Shown in pieces: positions 33,590-45,614 of a DNA stretch of 64,000 nucleotides. The notes beneath the pieces were generated by a model that searched no databases, was not told the origin of the DNA, and worked only from the letters and a program-made list of their open reading frames with translations. Numbering within the stretch: position 1 is the stretch's first letter; every line of letters begins with the position of its first letter. Source of the DNA: Calamus simplicifolius (lineage: Eukaryota; Streptophyta; Magnoliopsida; Arecales; Arecaceae); contig UESW01001603.1 in the NCBI GenBank assembly GCA_900491605.1, positions 1 to 64,000 on the forward strand. The letters are read 5' to 3'. The translations under genes and the position numbers were made by a program.

Positions 33590-34226
33590 CACCATAGTTC
33601 AAGACCCGACACCCTAGTTTAAGACCCATGACACTCTAGTTCAAGACCTACGACACCCCCAGTTCAAGACCCACGACACCCTAGTTCAAGACCCATGACA
33701 CCCCCCGTTCAAGACCCATGATACTCCCAGTTCAAGACCCACGACATCCCAGTTCAAGACCCACGACACCCCCAGTTCAAGACCCATGACACCCATAGTT
33801 CAAGACCCACGACACCCCAGTTCAAGACCCACGACACCCCCAGTTCAAGACCCACGACACCCCCAGTTCAAGACCCATGACACCCCTAGTTCAAGACCCA
33901 CTACACCCCAGTTCAAGACCCACGACACCCCCAGTTCAAGACCTATGACACCCCCCAGTTCAAGACCCATGACACCCCCAGTTCAAGACCCACGACACCC
34001 CTAGTTCAAGACCCACGACACCCCTAGTTCAAGACCCACGACACCCAGTTCAAGACCCACGACACCGCTAGTTCAAGACCCACGACACCTCTAGTTCAAG
34101 ACCCATAACACCCTAGTTCAAGACCCACGACACCTAGTTTAAGACCCACGACACCCCCAGTTCAAGACCTATGATACCCCCAGTTCAAGACCCACGACAC
34201 CCTAGCTCAAGACCCACAACACCCCA
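33590..34226. repeat. Pack-MULE minisatellite block 3
   Basis: About twenty-eight units of AAGACCCACGACACCCCCAGTTC type in the orientation of block 1 and opposite to block 2. It abuts the right inverted repeat. Confidence 0.93.
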
Positions 34227-34486
34227 GAACCTTACGATTTTTTATCAGCAAAATCCAAATAAGTTGGCGGGTTGAAGTAGGCTGGAGGGAAAGGGCATTT
34301 CGTCTTCACACCAATGGTAAAAGGCCTGAACAACTTTTAATGGATGTACGATCAAAAAGTAACATTATCCTCCTGCTATTCTGTCCCATCGTGTCAGGCC
34401 ACATGGGAGCCATGTGGACCAATCGAAAGAGACGTGCAGCCCACGTAGGCCTTGCTGCACCGGGGGCGATGTACAAAGTGTTTTCC
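34227..34486. repeat. Right terminal inverted repeat of the Pack-MULE
   Basis: 260 bp, ending GATGTACAAAGTGTTTTCC and followed directly by the 9-bp target duplication CTCGGTATA. Confidence 0.93.
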
Positions 34487-34495
34487 CTCGGTATA

Positions 34496-34861
34496 TTCTC
34501 CCTTCATAGGGGCATTCTTGAAACTCTATCCAAGTATTCACTCCGCGAACCAGGAAAATTCTATTTGGCCAACGATTTTTGTTTAGGAGCCCTATTTAAC
34601 TTTCCTCTTTATCTTTTCCGCTCTCTCACTTCATATTTGATGGAGTCTTTATTTAATCATGATAGATTGGATAAAACTCTATCAAAAAATTGAATAGAAT
34701 TAGTTTTGTTCTATATATATTACCCAACAGAAGGAATCTATTTGATTTATCAAGATTAAACATATTGACTTAGTTCGATTATATTGCCAAACAGATTTGA
34801 TTTATTCGGTTATAATCAAATAACTTATGAATAAAAAAATTTATGATAAAATATTTTGATT

Positions 34862-34911
<50 letters not shown>

Positions 34912-35191
34912 GTAGGGTTGAGGGACTATCGAGAAAAAGGTATGGGCCAAATCGAATTTCCCCGCGACCCGAGACGGCCGTTTTTCCGATTCACCACGCG
35001 CCTTTTGTCCCGTGTCGGCGACCCCCCGGTTACCAACCCCCAACCCTCTTTTACTCCCCGAGACGAAAGAGGAAAGAAGGAAGCCTCTCTCTCTCTCTAT
35101 CCCTCCCCCCTAATCTTGGCCCTAAAATATCTCGGGATCTAATTCTGTCTTATTGGAATCGGAGAGGCGGGAGAGGCGGATCGGGATCGGG
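34496..35191 (+). promoter_or_regulatory. Upstream region and 5' leader of the ArfGAP gene
   Basis: AT-rich sequence holding a (TA)n microsatellite at about 34866-34908, then a sharp rise in GC from about 34950. A CT-repeat (CTCTCTCTCTCT, 35085-35100) lies about 90 bases before the start codon, as is common in plant 5' leaders. No clear TATA box apart from the TA run. The Pack-MULE right end lies about 700 bases upstream of the start. Confidence 0.5.
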
Positions 35192-38100
35192 ATGGCGGCG
35201 ACGGCCTCGCGGCGGCTCGGGTGCTCCAGGCCCAGCCGGGGAACAAGACGTGCGTGGACTGCGCCCAGAAGAACCCGCAGTGGGCCTCCGTCTCCTATGG
35301 CGTTTTCATGTGCCTCGAGTGCTCCGGCAAGCACCGCGGCCTCGGGGTCCACATCAGCTTCGTCCGCTCCGTCACCATGGACTCCTGGTCCGAGATCCAG
35401 CTTAAGAAGATGGAGGCTGGCGGCAACGACCGCTTCAACGCCTTCCTCGCCCAATACGGCGTCGCCAAGGAGAGTGATATCCCGCCAAGTACAACACCAA
35501 GGGTGCCGCCGTCTATCGCGACCGCATCCAGGCCCTCGCCGAGGGCCGCCCCTGGCGGGACCCGCCCGTCGTCAAAGAAACCCGATCGGTGGCGGCTCCG
35601 GTTTGTCGGCGGCGAGTAATGGGGGGTGGATAGCTGGGACAACGACTTCCAGTCATCGTCGGACATCCGCCGCAACCAGTCGGTGGACGATTTTAGCTCT
35701 GGGGGGAGCGGCGGTAGAGGCTTGCGAGGAGCGCAGCCGTCTAGATCTAGATCGACGGAGGATATCTACACGAGGGCGCAGCTGGAGGCGTCAGCTGCGA
35801 ACAAGGAGGGCTTCTTTACGAGGAAGATGGCCGAGAATGAGTCGAGGCCGGAGGGAATCCCGCCATCTCAGGGGGGGAAGTATGTGGGCTTTGGATCGAC
35901 GCCGCCGCGGCCTGCTCAGCAAAACAATTCGCAAGGAGATGTGCTCCGAGATACGGTTTCCGTGGTTTCTCAGGTGAAGTTACGCGTAATTTTGTCTTTT
36001 GCTTGATCGACAGGGAAGCGATAGTAAATCTTACATATACATCCTTTCTTGGAATTTTCGTGGTTTTTATAACCATTATATTTTTTTAATCGAATCTTAT
36101 GCTATTTATTTATTTGCTCCGCGAGCCACCTTTGCATTGTTCGAATAAGTGACATTTAATTGCTCATTCGCCTTTGAAACAAAATAATTAATATAATTTG
36201 CTAAGGATTTGTGAAAGTCACTGCTTTATGCTCCACGATCTTGGATAACTGTTTGCTAGAAGCACATGTTCTAACATTTTGCAACTAATTACGAAGGAAA
36301 TGGAACTCTGATTCCATCGTTTTAATGGTTTTCATTGGAATTAAAATTCTAATTCTTGTGTTTGAAATATAGATGGAGATGGAATTCATAAAATGATTTG
36401 AACAAATTATTCTTAACATAAAAAAGAATAATTTTGAAAGATAAAGATTTTATAAGATAAAGAACCTAGGCTTTGATCGGATGCTAGTCTAAGAGAGACG
36501 AAAGGACAAGTGAGGCATTAGATGAGGTTGAGATTGGTAACTTCAGAGAGACAAGAGGAGCGAACAAAGTGGAAGCATTTGATTGGAGGTTTGGAAAGGC
36601 GTATTATTTTGATTTAATGGGTATTTTGAAGAATACAAAATATATTTTTTTGTGGCTCCCATAAATTTCAATTCAGCTCTCTCATAAATCAGTCTATTTT
36701 TTGTCAGATTTTGATTCTATGGTTTTTAAGGATTCAGGTTTTTGATTCTATAGTTTTATTTTATTCCAAATACTGGAATCATTAAAATTACAGGCACAAA
36801 ATTTTGATTCCATAGCTTTTAATGGTTCCAAATGGGTTGTGTAGGAAGGGGTTAAAACTCTGAAAGGTTTGAAAAGTTCAGATATGGATTGTATAGAGTA
36901 GGGATTAATTTCCTGCATTGAGGAAAATGTTGTTACCTCCCTTAGCTAGGCATATTATGATTTGTGGTGAGTCATAAATAGTATGGATGCAAGATCTGCC
37001 ACCCTCTTTAGCATTACTGGTGGATAGAAGGCCTACCACCACAGGATTAGATGTGGAGGTGGTAGGGAGATGCAAGGCGCTTCTCATACCACATTTTTTT
37101 TGAACTCTTGCTTCAACATTATTATAAATAGCCAACCCAACTAACCTATAAGCCATCACAAAGGATGTGAGAATTACAATGATCTCTCACTCCACCAAAC
37201 CCAAAATGTCCTACTACTAGATGTAGAGGACATTTAGCTTGGAGGCCAGTTGTTGGGCCAGGGGGCTCCTGACCAATTTGAATGGAATACATGCTCAAAC
37301 TTTTTTTGATTCAGGCTCTTCTTGATTTTGGCTCTTCTTTCTTATTAGACTCTAGGAATAAAAGATCTATGTTTCCCAAAATACCTTCTATAATGGGATT
37401 AAGAGGTGTAGATTTTTTCTTTTATCATCATCTTTTTAAAATGTCTGAAATTTCTTTAGATTTCTTCTTTTATAAAATTTCAAAAATTTCACTAAATTGC
37501 TCTAGATTTTATCTTCATTTGGTGAGATCCAGCTTCTCTTGAGAAAGGATTGTTGCTGCCACTGCACTAAATTTTCAAAGAAATATCTTCAATCACCTAA
37601 CCATGAGAGGGAGAATTCCATTTTATAAAGTTTTCATGAAATTTCAATTGAAAAGACCATGGACATTTATTGATCATTGCCTATATGATGGAGAAAGGTT
37701 TTTTTTTTTTTTCTTGGTAATACCAAAAGGCTGTTTTCAGAGGACTTCCTTTCATTATTTATTAGAAAACTACTAGATATTGCTGTTCTATTGATGCATG
37801 ATGAGTTCATAGGCTATTTAATGTGGTGCTTCTGCTGGGATAGAAAGAGAAGTTATTAAGGAAGAAGGAAAGAAGCAAGGAAAGAAGGGAGAAAGAGAAA
37901 GGGGAGAGGATAAAAGAATGAAGAACAAGGATGGGACAAGAAAAAAGAAAAGTGATACCCATAAAAAAGAGAAAATGGAAGTAGACTAATGGGAGGCAAA
38001 AGAAAAATAAAGGTGGGGGTGCAGTGGCTGTGCTAGGAAAGTCTGACTAGAATTCGAGCTCAAATTCTAAAATAATTATATTCCATTATCTTAATTTAGA

Positions 38101-41100
38101 TGACCCGTCATGTGTTATCAATTTCTAATTTTTCGTATAATTCCATACTGGGTCGCCCCTCTGTTTCTGTGTGTTTGGGTATGTGCATATGCATATTCAA
38201 ATGCATTCTTACATATTCATATGGGTGCTTGGTCCATACTTCATTTATCATACATGCTGAGTTGCAGATATATATCAACACACTTGTACGCACATAGACA
38301 TGCTTGTTCAAAGATATTTATGCCAATGCAAATTATATGGTTTGACATATGCACTCTTAAGTGGGCATTCATGTGTTATGTACATATGTAGCTATCGTGT
38401 GCGTGTTTACTAAACAAGAGCTACCATCATCATCTAAGCTTAGCACTTCTATGACTGATATGTCTTGTTAATTCTTGCACCACTTCTAGAACCTTCATGG
38501 CTTAATGGAGGTGTTTTGAACTTAGATTGCAGATCTGAACAGTTCTATATATCTATCATTTGTGCTAGTAAGTTTGATTGCATTATAATGTTCTTTTTCT
38601 GCTCAGTTGTTGTTCTTCAATTTTTAATAAATCATATGTACCTTAAAATGAAAGGGTGCAGTTGCTTTCTATGAAATTTCCATGTTTGACCACCGTGAAA
38701 CTTTTTTCTTTTTCCTTACATTGTGAGACCTATACTGGTTGTTGCTGCGCATCATATGCACTATTTAGTTGCGGGAAAGTTACCTTGTTATCATCTATTT
38801 TGTTAGGGTCTTGGTCGTCTGTCTCTCTTTGCATCTTCTGCTGCACAATCTGCTGCCAATGTTGTCCAAGCAGGTACAAAGGAGCTGAGTTCCAAGGTAC
38901 GTTTCATTTCTATTGGCACTTGCAACAAACGTTACGTATCATAAATGTTTTGATTTTCTATTCAAGCAGAGCTAGTTCTCCTTGCTCTTTACAGACATGA
39001 TTGTTTCCAGCCTGTGATAGTGAAGAAACCTTTGATTAGGTTTTGAATTTTTTTTTTCAGTATATTATTGGTCTTTTTACATATGAGGCATGCTTTACAA
39101 GTGAATGAGAAAAAATGATCATAAATTAGAACACGTCTCCTTTTGTGCAATCAAAGTCAGCCATTTCAACAAGCTTGTGTGAAACAAGAATATGTTGCAC
39201 ATGATTTCAAAGATATGATATTATTGATTATCATAATTCCTCTTTATCCTATGTTTTGCTTTGAATGTCCTATGTACTTAATACAACAGATGACGACGGA
39301 CCTTGGTGCAACATCCTCTTTGAGCAAGGCTGCATACATCCGACCCACCTTAGACATTCATGCACTAGATTGCCCTTTTTCACTAAATACAACAGATAAT
39401 TAGTTGATATGTTTTGTGTAGCCTATAATCTGGCCTCACACTTTCTTAGCCATTAATCTTCAGGAGCACATTGTCATTATTATGTTTTTATGATATTGGG
39501 AAATGGTTACACTTAATTTTGTACATAAAACTTAGTCATTTGGCTAATTGTTTTACCACTTTATACCAGAGGTAGTGATGGCCAACGAAGGTAAATAAAT
39601 TTTTTAGGAATGTGATATGAGAATAATTTGCAAATTGGGATTTGTAAAACCAACCACATGGTTTGAACATGGATTGATTGTAGGTTTGATTTGTAAAACA
39701 TGTCTTGATTACCATATAGACTTATTTTTTTACATGCAGAAAAAGGTGTTTTCTAGTTATCAGATGTCTGGTCTTTTACATTTCATTGTGGCACATGAAA
39801 CTTTTCTTGAGAAAATAATGCACTTGTTTATGATATCTTAACTTATACACAAGTACGTCATTTAGGCAGTACAAAATAGAGATGCCCTAACCAGCTAGGG
39901 CTATTGCAATGAAATTATACCCTTATAAAGTTGAGGAAATGGATGGAAGATTCAAGCAGGTTTAGATGCTGTCATCTGTGATGATTTCGAGATTCTCCAA
40001 TTAGGAGGTGGGCTTTGATGGGAAATAATAGAAAAGTAAAATAGTTTTTGTTGACCTAACTTATGTGACAGGGCTTGTGTTCAGTGTATTATACACTTGT
40101 AATATTGCCCCATGCTTTGAAAAAGGAAAGAAGATATTCATGACTCTCCAACATAAATTACTTGCACTGAGGTCAATTTGATTATCTGTTTTGTTGTATC
40201 TTCCTCATTCTATTTGTAGTGTTCTTGTTATGAACCGATTATTGCATCATGCAGTATTGTGCAGTGCATGATGCCTTTGTACACAACTGGTAAGGGAAGC
40301 GCTACTGATAAGTAACCTTAACTCTTGATGATTGTTGCAAGATTGTTTGGTACCATCTTTTACCTTATTCGGTGTATCCCTTGAAAGGTGCCTTCTATTT
40401 CTGTAACAACAGCAACAACAATAACAAAGCCTTAATCTCAAATCAGTTGGGATTAATCCCAAAGGCGCCTTCTGTTCTGGAGTTCTGAAATGTCAAAAAT
40501 TGCTAGAAATCTCTCAGAATTAGATACATGTCTAATTTGAGAGGTAAGTTAGGTAGCATCTCAGTGCTAATTTAGCATTTGTGGAAGTAAACTACTGTTT
40601 TTTTTTTTTTTAGTGAGTGCCATTGATATTCCCATTATTAACTCTTATTGAATAGTCATAAACCTCTTATTCAAGCTTTAAAACTTTGTACCATCATTTG
40701 CTTGACAATATCTTGGCTTTGCATATGAATTCTATGCTGATCAATTGTTAGTATTGTAAGATGTAAATTGCACAAGGTCCTTTTTTTCTGTCAAGGTCCA
40801 GTAAATATATCCAATGTGGAGACATTACAAACTTACTGTTTAGCAGTAACTGATTGTTACATCTTTGCTTGGAAGATCTGAAACACTTATTGCTTATGAT
40901 ACTCTCATACATTCAAAAATGGCATTTGAAGAATTTAATGGGATCATTTTTCATATGACAATCTTCCGTCACATGCTTTTATTACCACCATTTCATATAT
41001 TTTACTGGATGCTTTGAACCACAGGTGAAGGAGGGAGGCTATGATCAGAAAATGAATGAAACTGTTGGTGCAGTTGCTTCAAAAACTACTGAAGTTGGGC

Positions 41101-41489
41101 AGAAGACATGGGGAATCATGAAGGGTGTTATGGCGATGGCATCACAAAAGGTCGAAGAGTACACCAAGGATGGGATCAACTGGAAGGGGGATGATTGGCA
41201 AAGGATGGAGAGTGAGAAAAATGGGCACTACCAAGATTTTGGACAGGAGAAGGGCTGGAATTCCTCTGAAGGGAATTCCTTCAAACATTCTGTCAGTTCT
41301 TGGGATGATTGGGATGAAAAAGAAAGGAAAGAAGAGCCTCGGAAGGAGACCCAAAATAGTGAAACCTGGGCAGGGTGGGATGATGTGAAAGATGAAGGCT
41401 ATGATAATTACAGTCACAGCCCATCCAGCAAGGGTGTAAACCAGAATGGTAAATCTGGTTCCTTGTGGACCGAGAGTGGTTTCCTTTAA
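35192..41489 (+). CDS. AGD7-like: ADP-ribosylation factor GTPase-activating protein, AGD6/AGD7-like, three exons
   Basis: Exons 35192-35973, 38807-38896 and 41025-41489 join in phase 0 at GT-AG borders and give about 446 residues, close to Arabidopsis AGD7. The N-terminal ArfGAP domain shows the zinc finger CX2CX16CX2C (TCVDC to FMCLEC) and KHRGLGVHISFVRS with the arginine finger. A Ser/Gly-rich middle follows. Exon 2 plus early exon 3 (SLFASSAAQSAANVVQAG, then VASKTTEVGQKTWGIMKG) resemble the amphipathic region of the family. The C-terminus is acidic and Trp-rich (SWDDWDEKE, WAGWDDVKDEG). The family stimulates GTP hydrolysis on ARF1 in Golgi COPI traffic. Exon 1 needs four one-base insertions to stay in frame (near 35217, 35486, 35583 and 35629), each beside a C or G run. 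I consider it a real gene with probable consensus errors; a young pseudogene is the alternative. Confidence 0.85.
35974..38806 (+). other. ArfGAP intron 1
   Basis: 2833 bp, donor CAG/GTGAAG and acceptor TTGTTAG. At 36290-36840 there are degenerate direct copies of TGATTCCATAGCTTTTAATGG, probably a small repeat-derived insertion. The remainder is T-rich and intron-like. Open frames at 36905-37159 (minus) and 38100-38390 have no recognisable domain. Confidence 0.75.
38897..41024 (+). other. ArfGAP intron 2
   Basis: 2128 bp, donor AAG/GTACGT and acceptor CCACAG. It contains a phrase at about 40400-40460 (AACAACAGCAACAACAATAA, then AAGCCTTAATCTCAAATCAG) that resembles a tail found in many dispersed plant retroposons of SINE/RTE type. 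No gene is seen. Confidence 0.7.
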
Positions 41490-44119
41490 GGTCGGCTTGC
41501 TTTTGATGTCTGTTTTCTCCTTTTAAAATATGAAAGTATGGAGAAAGTTGCGTGTTTATGCTAGTTTATATTGTTGATATCTTTGGGTCAATTCCCAATA
41601 ATTTCATTTCTTTGTAGACATTCATCTGATTATTTGCTCTTTATTTTTGCAACTGTGGCGGTTTATTTTATTGACGATGCTTGTTTTATTATGCCATTTG
41701 ATAATTGGATATATATAATTAAGTCTTTTATGACTTCTGATTGTTGGCAATGGTGCTTATTAATATTCATGTCATTCATTTGAGCTTTGCTGTTTTTGCC
41801 TCAGTAGAGAGCAATTTGAAGCCAGTTGCTAGTTCTTAATTTGCAGCATGAACAATCTGACTGAAATTTAAGCATTAATTGGGTGTTCTTGAGCATTAGT
41901 CATTGTTTCGAAGAGTCAAAACGGGGTGGCCATGATTAAATATGGTCGTGACAAGTTTGTTCATATCTTGTTGGTTATCTTGATAATTTACATGATGCAA
42001 GGATCAGTTTCATTGCTTGATGCTTGTTTTAACTGAGAATTTTTTTTTTAGCATTCTTCATTCAACATGTAGGTTGACCTGTTTTATCTGTATGATATCG
42101 GTGAGCTGGCTCTTCTTAATATTCTACCATTTTGACCCAATCCTTGATGCTGGCAGCAGGTGAGATGAGTTCAAAGTGCTGGCAGATCTTGAAATCCATG
42201 TGGTTTGAGATGGCGAGAGGGAATGAAAATGTCACATAGTCTTTCTACTCATCCTTGAACCTTGTTTTTGTTCCTTTGTATATCTACAAGCGAAGAATAA
42301 GGCGTCCATAATTTTGATCATGGTTGACTGAAAATATAATAAGGGAATATATTATAATATATGGTATAATATAATATTAGTTGTTTATAAACAGGTTTTA
42401 ATATAATAATTATAATATATTATACTATATAATATGAAACTAATATAAAAAGGTAAATTTGGTTATAATCGAAGTAGCCAAGTTTAGGATTAGATTTTTT
42501 TTTTTTTTTTGTTTGAATAGATATAGATTTACTCATTTCATCTTAGAGATTTGTAAATCAAAATGAATTCAAATTTAATTACATTTAAATGTAATCAAAT
42601 TTATTTTTTAATATAAATATAATTATATTTTTTAAAAAATAATTATAATATAAAAATATGCAACAAAAAGTAGGAATTAATTTGAATTTTTTTAGAAAAC
42701 TATTACAAAATAAATTAATTTGGCATGTGATTGGTTTAGATAGCATTCTTACGCATGACAAAACTTAATATGTAATTATATAAATATAGTAACAACTTAT
42801 GTAAAATTTAAATAGAAATATGATTCTTGATCAGGTGAGCATTAGGATCTGATTGGGTTTAAGCTCAACCCTAATCCCAACCCAACTTGATATTGGATTG
42901 GGATTTTTAAAACAAACTCAGCTTAAATTTATGGAACCGTAACCCAGCACTATAGGATTAGCGAACCAGATGGATAAGATTGAGTTGAGAACAACCTTTA
43001 GGTAGATGAGTTGAGAACAGGTGTTTGATAGAAAAAATATTATTTTTGGATAAGCGTACGCGATAGAGTTTATCCCTTGACCATTTCTAAAGATATCTTT
43101 TGGCTATGTTATTAATCAAGGTAAATCCATAGAATAACTTTTTTTATTCTTATTGATCATATCAAGGTAAATCCATAAGATAGCTTTTTTTTTTTAATTC
43201 TTATTTGGAGGGATAACAAGCTATTTCTGTATTTTTTAGGAAATAAATCGAGGAAATAATCCTTAGTTAATTATGATTAATTATAAATTTTTATTTCTAG
43301 CTATTCTTTATAATTATGATTTTTAAAATAAAAAAAATATTTAAAATATATATATATATATATATATATTTCTATTTTAAGCACTACCTTGACGTGAACA
43401 AGGCAAGTCCCATAAGATTTATTGCATAAGGTATCTCACGCGTCATTCTTAAATTTACTATTAACATATTAGAATCAATATTAAACTCCTGAAGTAACGC
43501 AAGTCCTACAGCCTTCTTTTAGAGTGCTGCTCTTTTTTATGCTGGTCATTCTCTGGGCTATTGTTTGACCGAAAAGATGACAAAGTATGGAAAAGGCTTT
43601 TTTCTTTTTTTCCATTGTGCACAGTATAGGAGCCCAATGCATAAAATGATAAAATTATTTTTTATTATGTACGATTGCTTGCATATGCAGTCAATCATAG
43701 TATATAACGCATGCGGTTTGTACCATATATAATGCACAAAAACCTTTCCGCAAAGTATTAGTATCAACTTGTCTGCAATCATTAATCATTACAAAATAAA
43801 TGTACGTATTTTGACCATATAAAGTACTAAATTATTATTGATCATGCAAAAAAAGTTCAAATCTCAAGAATAATAAGTCAATCTTTTTGACTTATTAACT
43901 GTTATTAAATATTTTATTTTAATCATAAATTATCTTTCAAAATTTATTTTCTAAAGATTTTTAAAAGTTCTTATCCCAATCGCTCACCTTGCATGCATTG
44001 CACTCCTTTTTATGACTTTAAAAGAAAAGCTAATATTTATTACTAATAATAGATATAAATTTATTAATATTAAGAGTTTTGAAAACGTTTAGGATCATTT
44101 AATAGGTTTTTAGTGGGAA
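41490..44119. other. ArfGAP 3' region, then AT-rich intergenic DNA
   Basis: Bases 41490 to about 42300 are T-rich, as in a 3' UTR and flank. From 42310 on the sequence is AT-rich with a (TA)n run at about 43350-43370. A CAACCCTAATCCCAACCCAA phrase at 42868 resembles decayed hAT-type elements. No coding region is supported. Confidence 0.6.
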
Positions 44120-44490
44120 CGCATAGGAGTGGCTACAATTTTATAGGAATTTCAGGATGTTATGCTACTAGAACTGCCTAAGGAGCTCCCATGCACCTCG
44201 TCATAGTATAGACCACAAGATTGAACTTGTGCCTAGCATAAGCCTCCTCTTAAAACTTCCTATCAAATGTTCCCAAAGGAATTAGCCAAATTGAAGCAAT
44301 AGTTGGAAGAACTATTAGACTCGAAAAAGATTCAACCATCAAAAGCTCCTTTTGGTGCTTCGGTGCTGTTTCAAAAGAAGCAGGATGGCTCTCTTAGACT
44401 TTATATGGATTATAGAGGCCTGAATAAGATCACTATCAAGAACAAGTATCTGGTACCTCTGATTGCAGACTTATTCTTGAACAAACGATC
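44120..44490 (+). pseudogene. Inverted reverse transcriptase start fragment, left edge of the array
   Basis: Plus-strand frame with LLDSKKIQPSKAPFGASVLF and LRLYMDYRGLNKITIKNKY, ending at LVPLIADLF. The same stretch recurs on the minus strand at 44510-44860, so the two form a near-palindrome with its centre near 44490. The fragment begins around the protease-RT linker. Confidence 0.8.
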
Positions 44491-44499
44491 AAACAAGAT

Positions 44500-45600
44500 G
44501 GTCTTGGATAAGCGGTCAAACAAGTCTGCAATTAGAGGTACCAGATATTTGTTCTTAATAGTGACCTTATTCATGCCTCTATAATCCACACAAAGTCTAA
44601 GAGAGCCATCTTGCTTCTCTTGGAACAGCACTAGAGCACCAAAAGGGGCTTTCGATAGTTTAATCTTTTCTGAGTTTAACAGTTCTCCCAACTGTTGCTT
44701 CAATTCTGCTAACTCCTTTGGGGCATTCAATAGGGAGCTTTAGTAGGAGGCCTTGTGCTAGGCACAAGTTCAATCTTGTGGTCTATACCATGATGAGGTG
44801 AGAGCCCCTTAGGCAGCTCTGGGGGCATGACATCATAGAATTCCTGCAAAATTGTAGCCACCTCCGTTGGCACCTTTCTCATCTCCTCTGGGCCCTCCTC
44901 TACAATCGCTATGAGATAGGTGCCTTGGCCCTTTCTGCAACCATGGGCCAATTACCTCACAGAAACCATCTCCACTTTGTCAACATGATCCTTTCCTTAC
45001 CCAGAAATAAAGTAAGGCTTCTTCTCATCTCCGACGAGTATTCCACACAAATGTAGGATAATGGCAACTTTGGCACCAATGACAAAGTTGTTGCCAAGTA
45101 TGATATCAAAGTCATCCAGGGGCACTACCATCAGATCCATCCGGCCTTCCCAGTCATAGATGGATATCTTGACATCAAAGGCTATGCCTCTCATGGCCTA
45201 ACATTGGGAATTCACTGCCTTGATGCGGCTTGAGTGTTTAGACATGCTCAAACCCAAAGTATTCGCCATCTTTTCAGCAACAAAACTGTGAGTGGCACCA
45301 ATGTCCACCATAGAAAGGACACGATGCCCATTGATTTCAGTCTGGACAAGCATCAGTCGATGTCAATCCTTTGTTGCTTCTTCTTCTTGGAGAACTCCAA
45401 GCAATTGAAGAGAAGCAACACGTTCAGGGCCTTCTGAATCTGAGTCACTCCCATTTGCATCCCCCGCAATGAGAGCATTCAATTTTCCCTGCTTTGGATA
45501 ATTCTTGGCATAGTTAAGGCCATTGCAATATAGCAACTCGGGTGGAGGTTCCCTTTGTCATTCTTTGAGAAAGGGCCATCTGCCTTTGCCTTCATTTTGC
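44500..45600 (-). pseudogene. Chromovirus copy A: protease and start of reverse transcriptase
   Basis: Minus-strand frames show MRGIAFDVKISIYDWEGRMD and VVPLDDFDIILGNNFVIGAK (protease region), then VATILQEFYDVMPPELPKG, then the reverse transcriptase start SKAPFGALVLFQEKQDGSLR to VPLIADLF. Reverse transcriptase stops at the palindrome centre near 44490. Zinc-knuckle and protease-start sequence lie at 45230-45560 with broken frames. Confidence 0.8.
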
Positions 45601-45614
45601 CTTCTCAAAGTCCT

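Larger units (their letters stand above)
30336..34486. mobile_element. Complete Pack-MULE (non-autonomous Mutator-like element)
   Basis: The ends are long inverted repeats: 30336-30597 and 34227-34486 are reverse complements with scattered differences, starting GGAAAACACTTTGTACATC. The 9 bases outside each end are identical (CTCGGTATA at 30327-30335 and 34487-34495), the size expected of Mutator transposition. The interior has no transposase. It holds three blocks of a ~22 bp minisatellite, a DUF538 gene copy on the minus strand and a phytocyanin fragment on the plus strand. Intact duplication and well-matched ends suggest fairly recent insertion, though the captured genes carry frameshifts. 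Confidence 0.93.

Noticed and set aside
30655..34226. CRISPR array
   Set aside because: Units are contiguous tandem repeats with degenerate junctions, not identical repeats separated by unique spacers, and the context is a plant transposon.
36905..37159. Minus-strand 84-codon frame in ArfGAP intron 1 as a nested gene
   Set aside because: No recognisable domain, no flanking gene signals; ordinary intron sequence or a decayed repeat.
41125..41417. Alternative frames in ArfGAP exon 3
   Set aside because: Shadow frames; the frame starting 41025 continues the ArfGAP protein.
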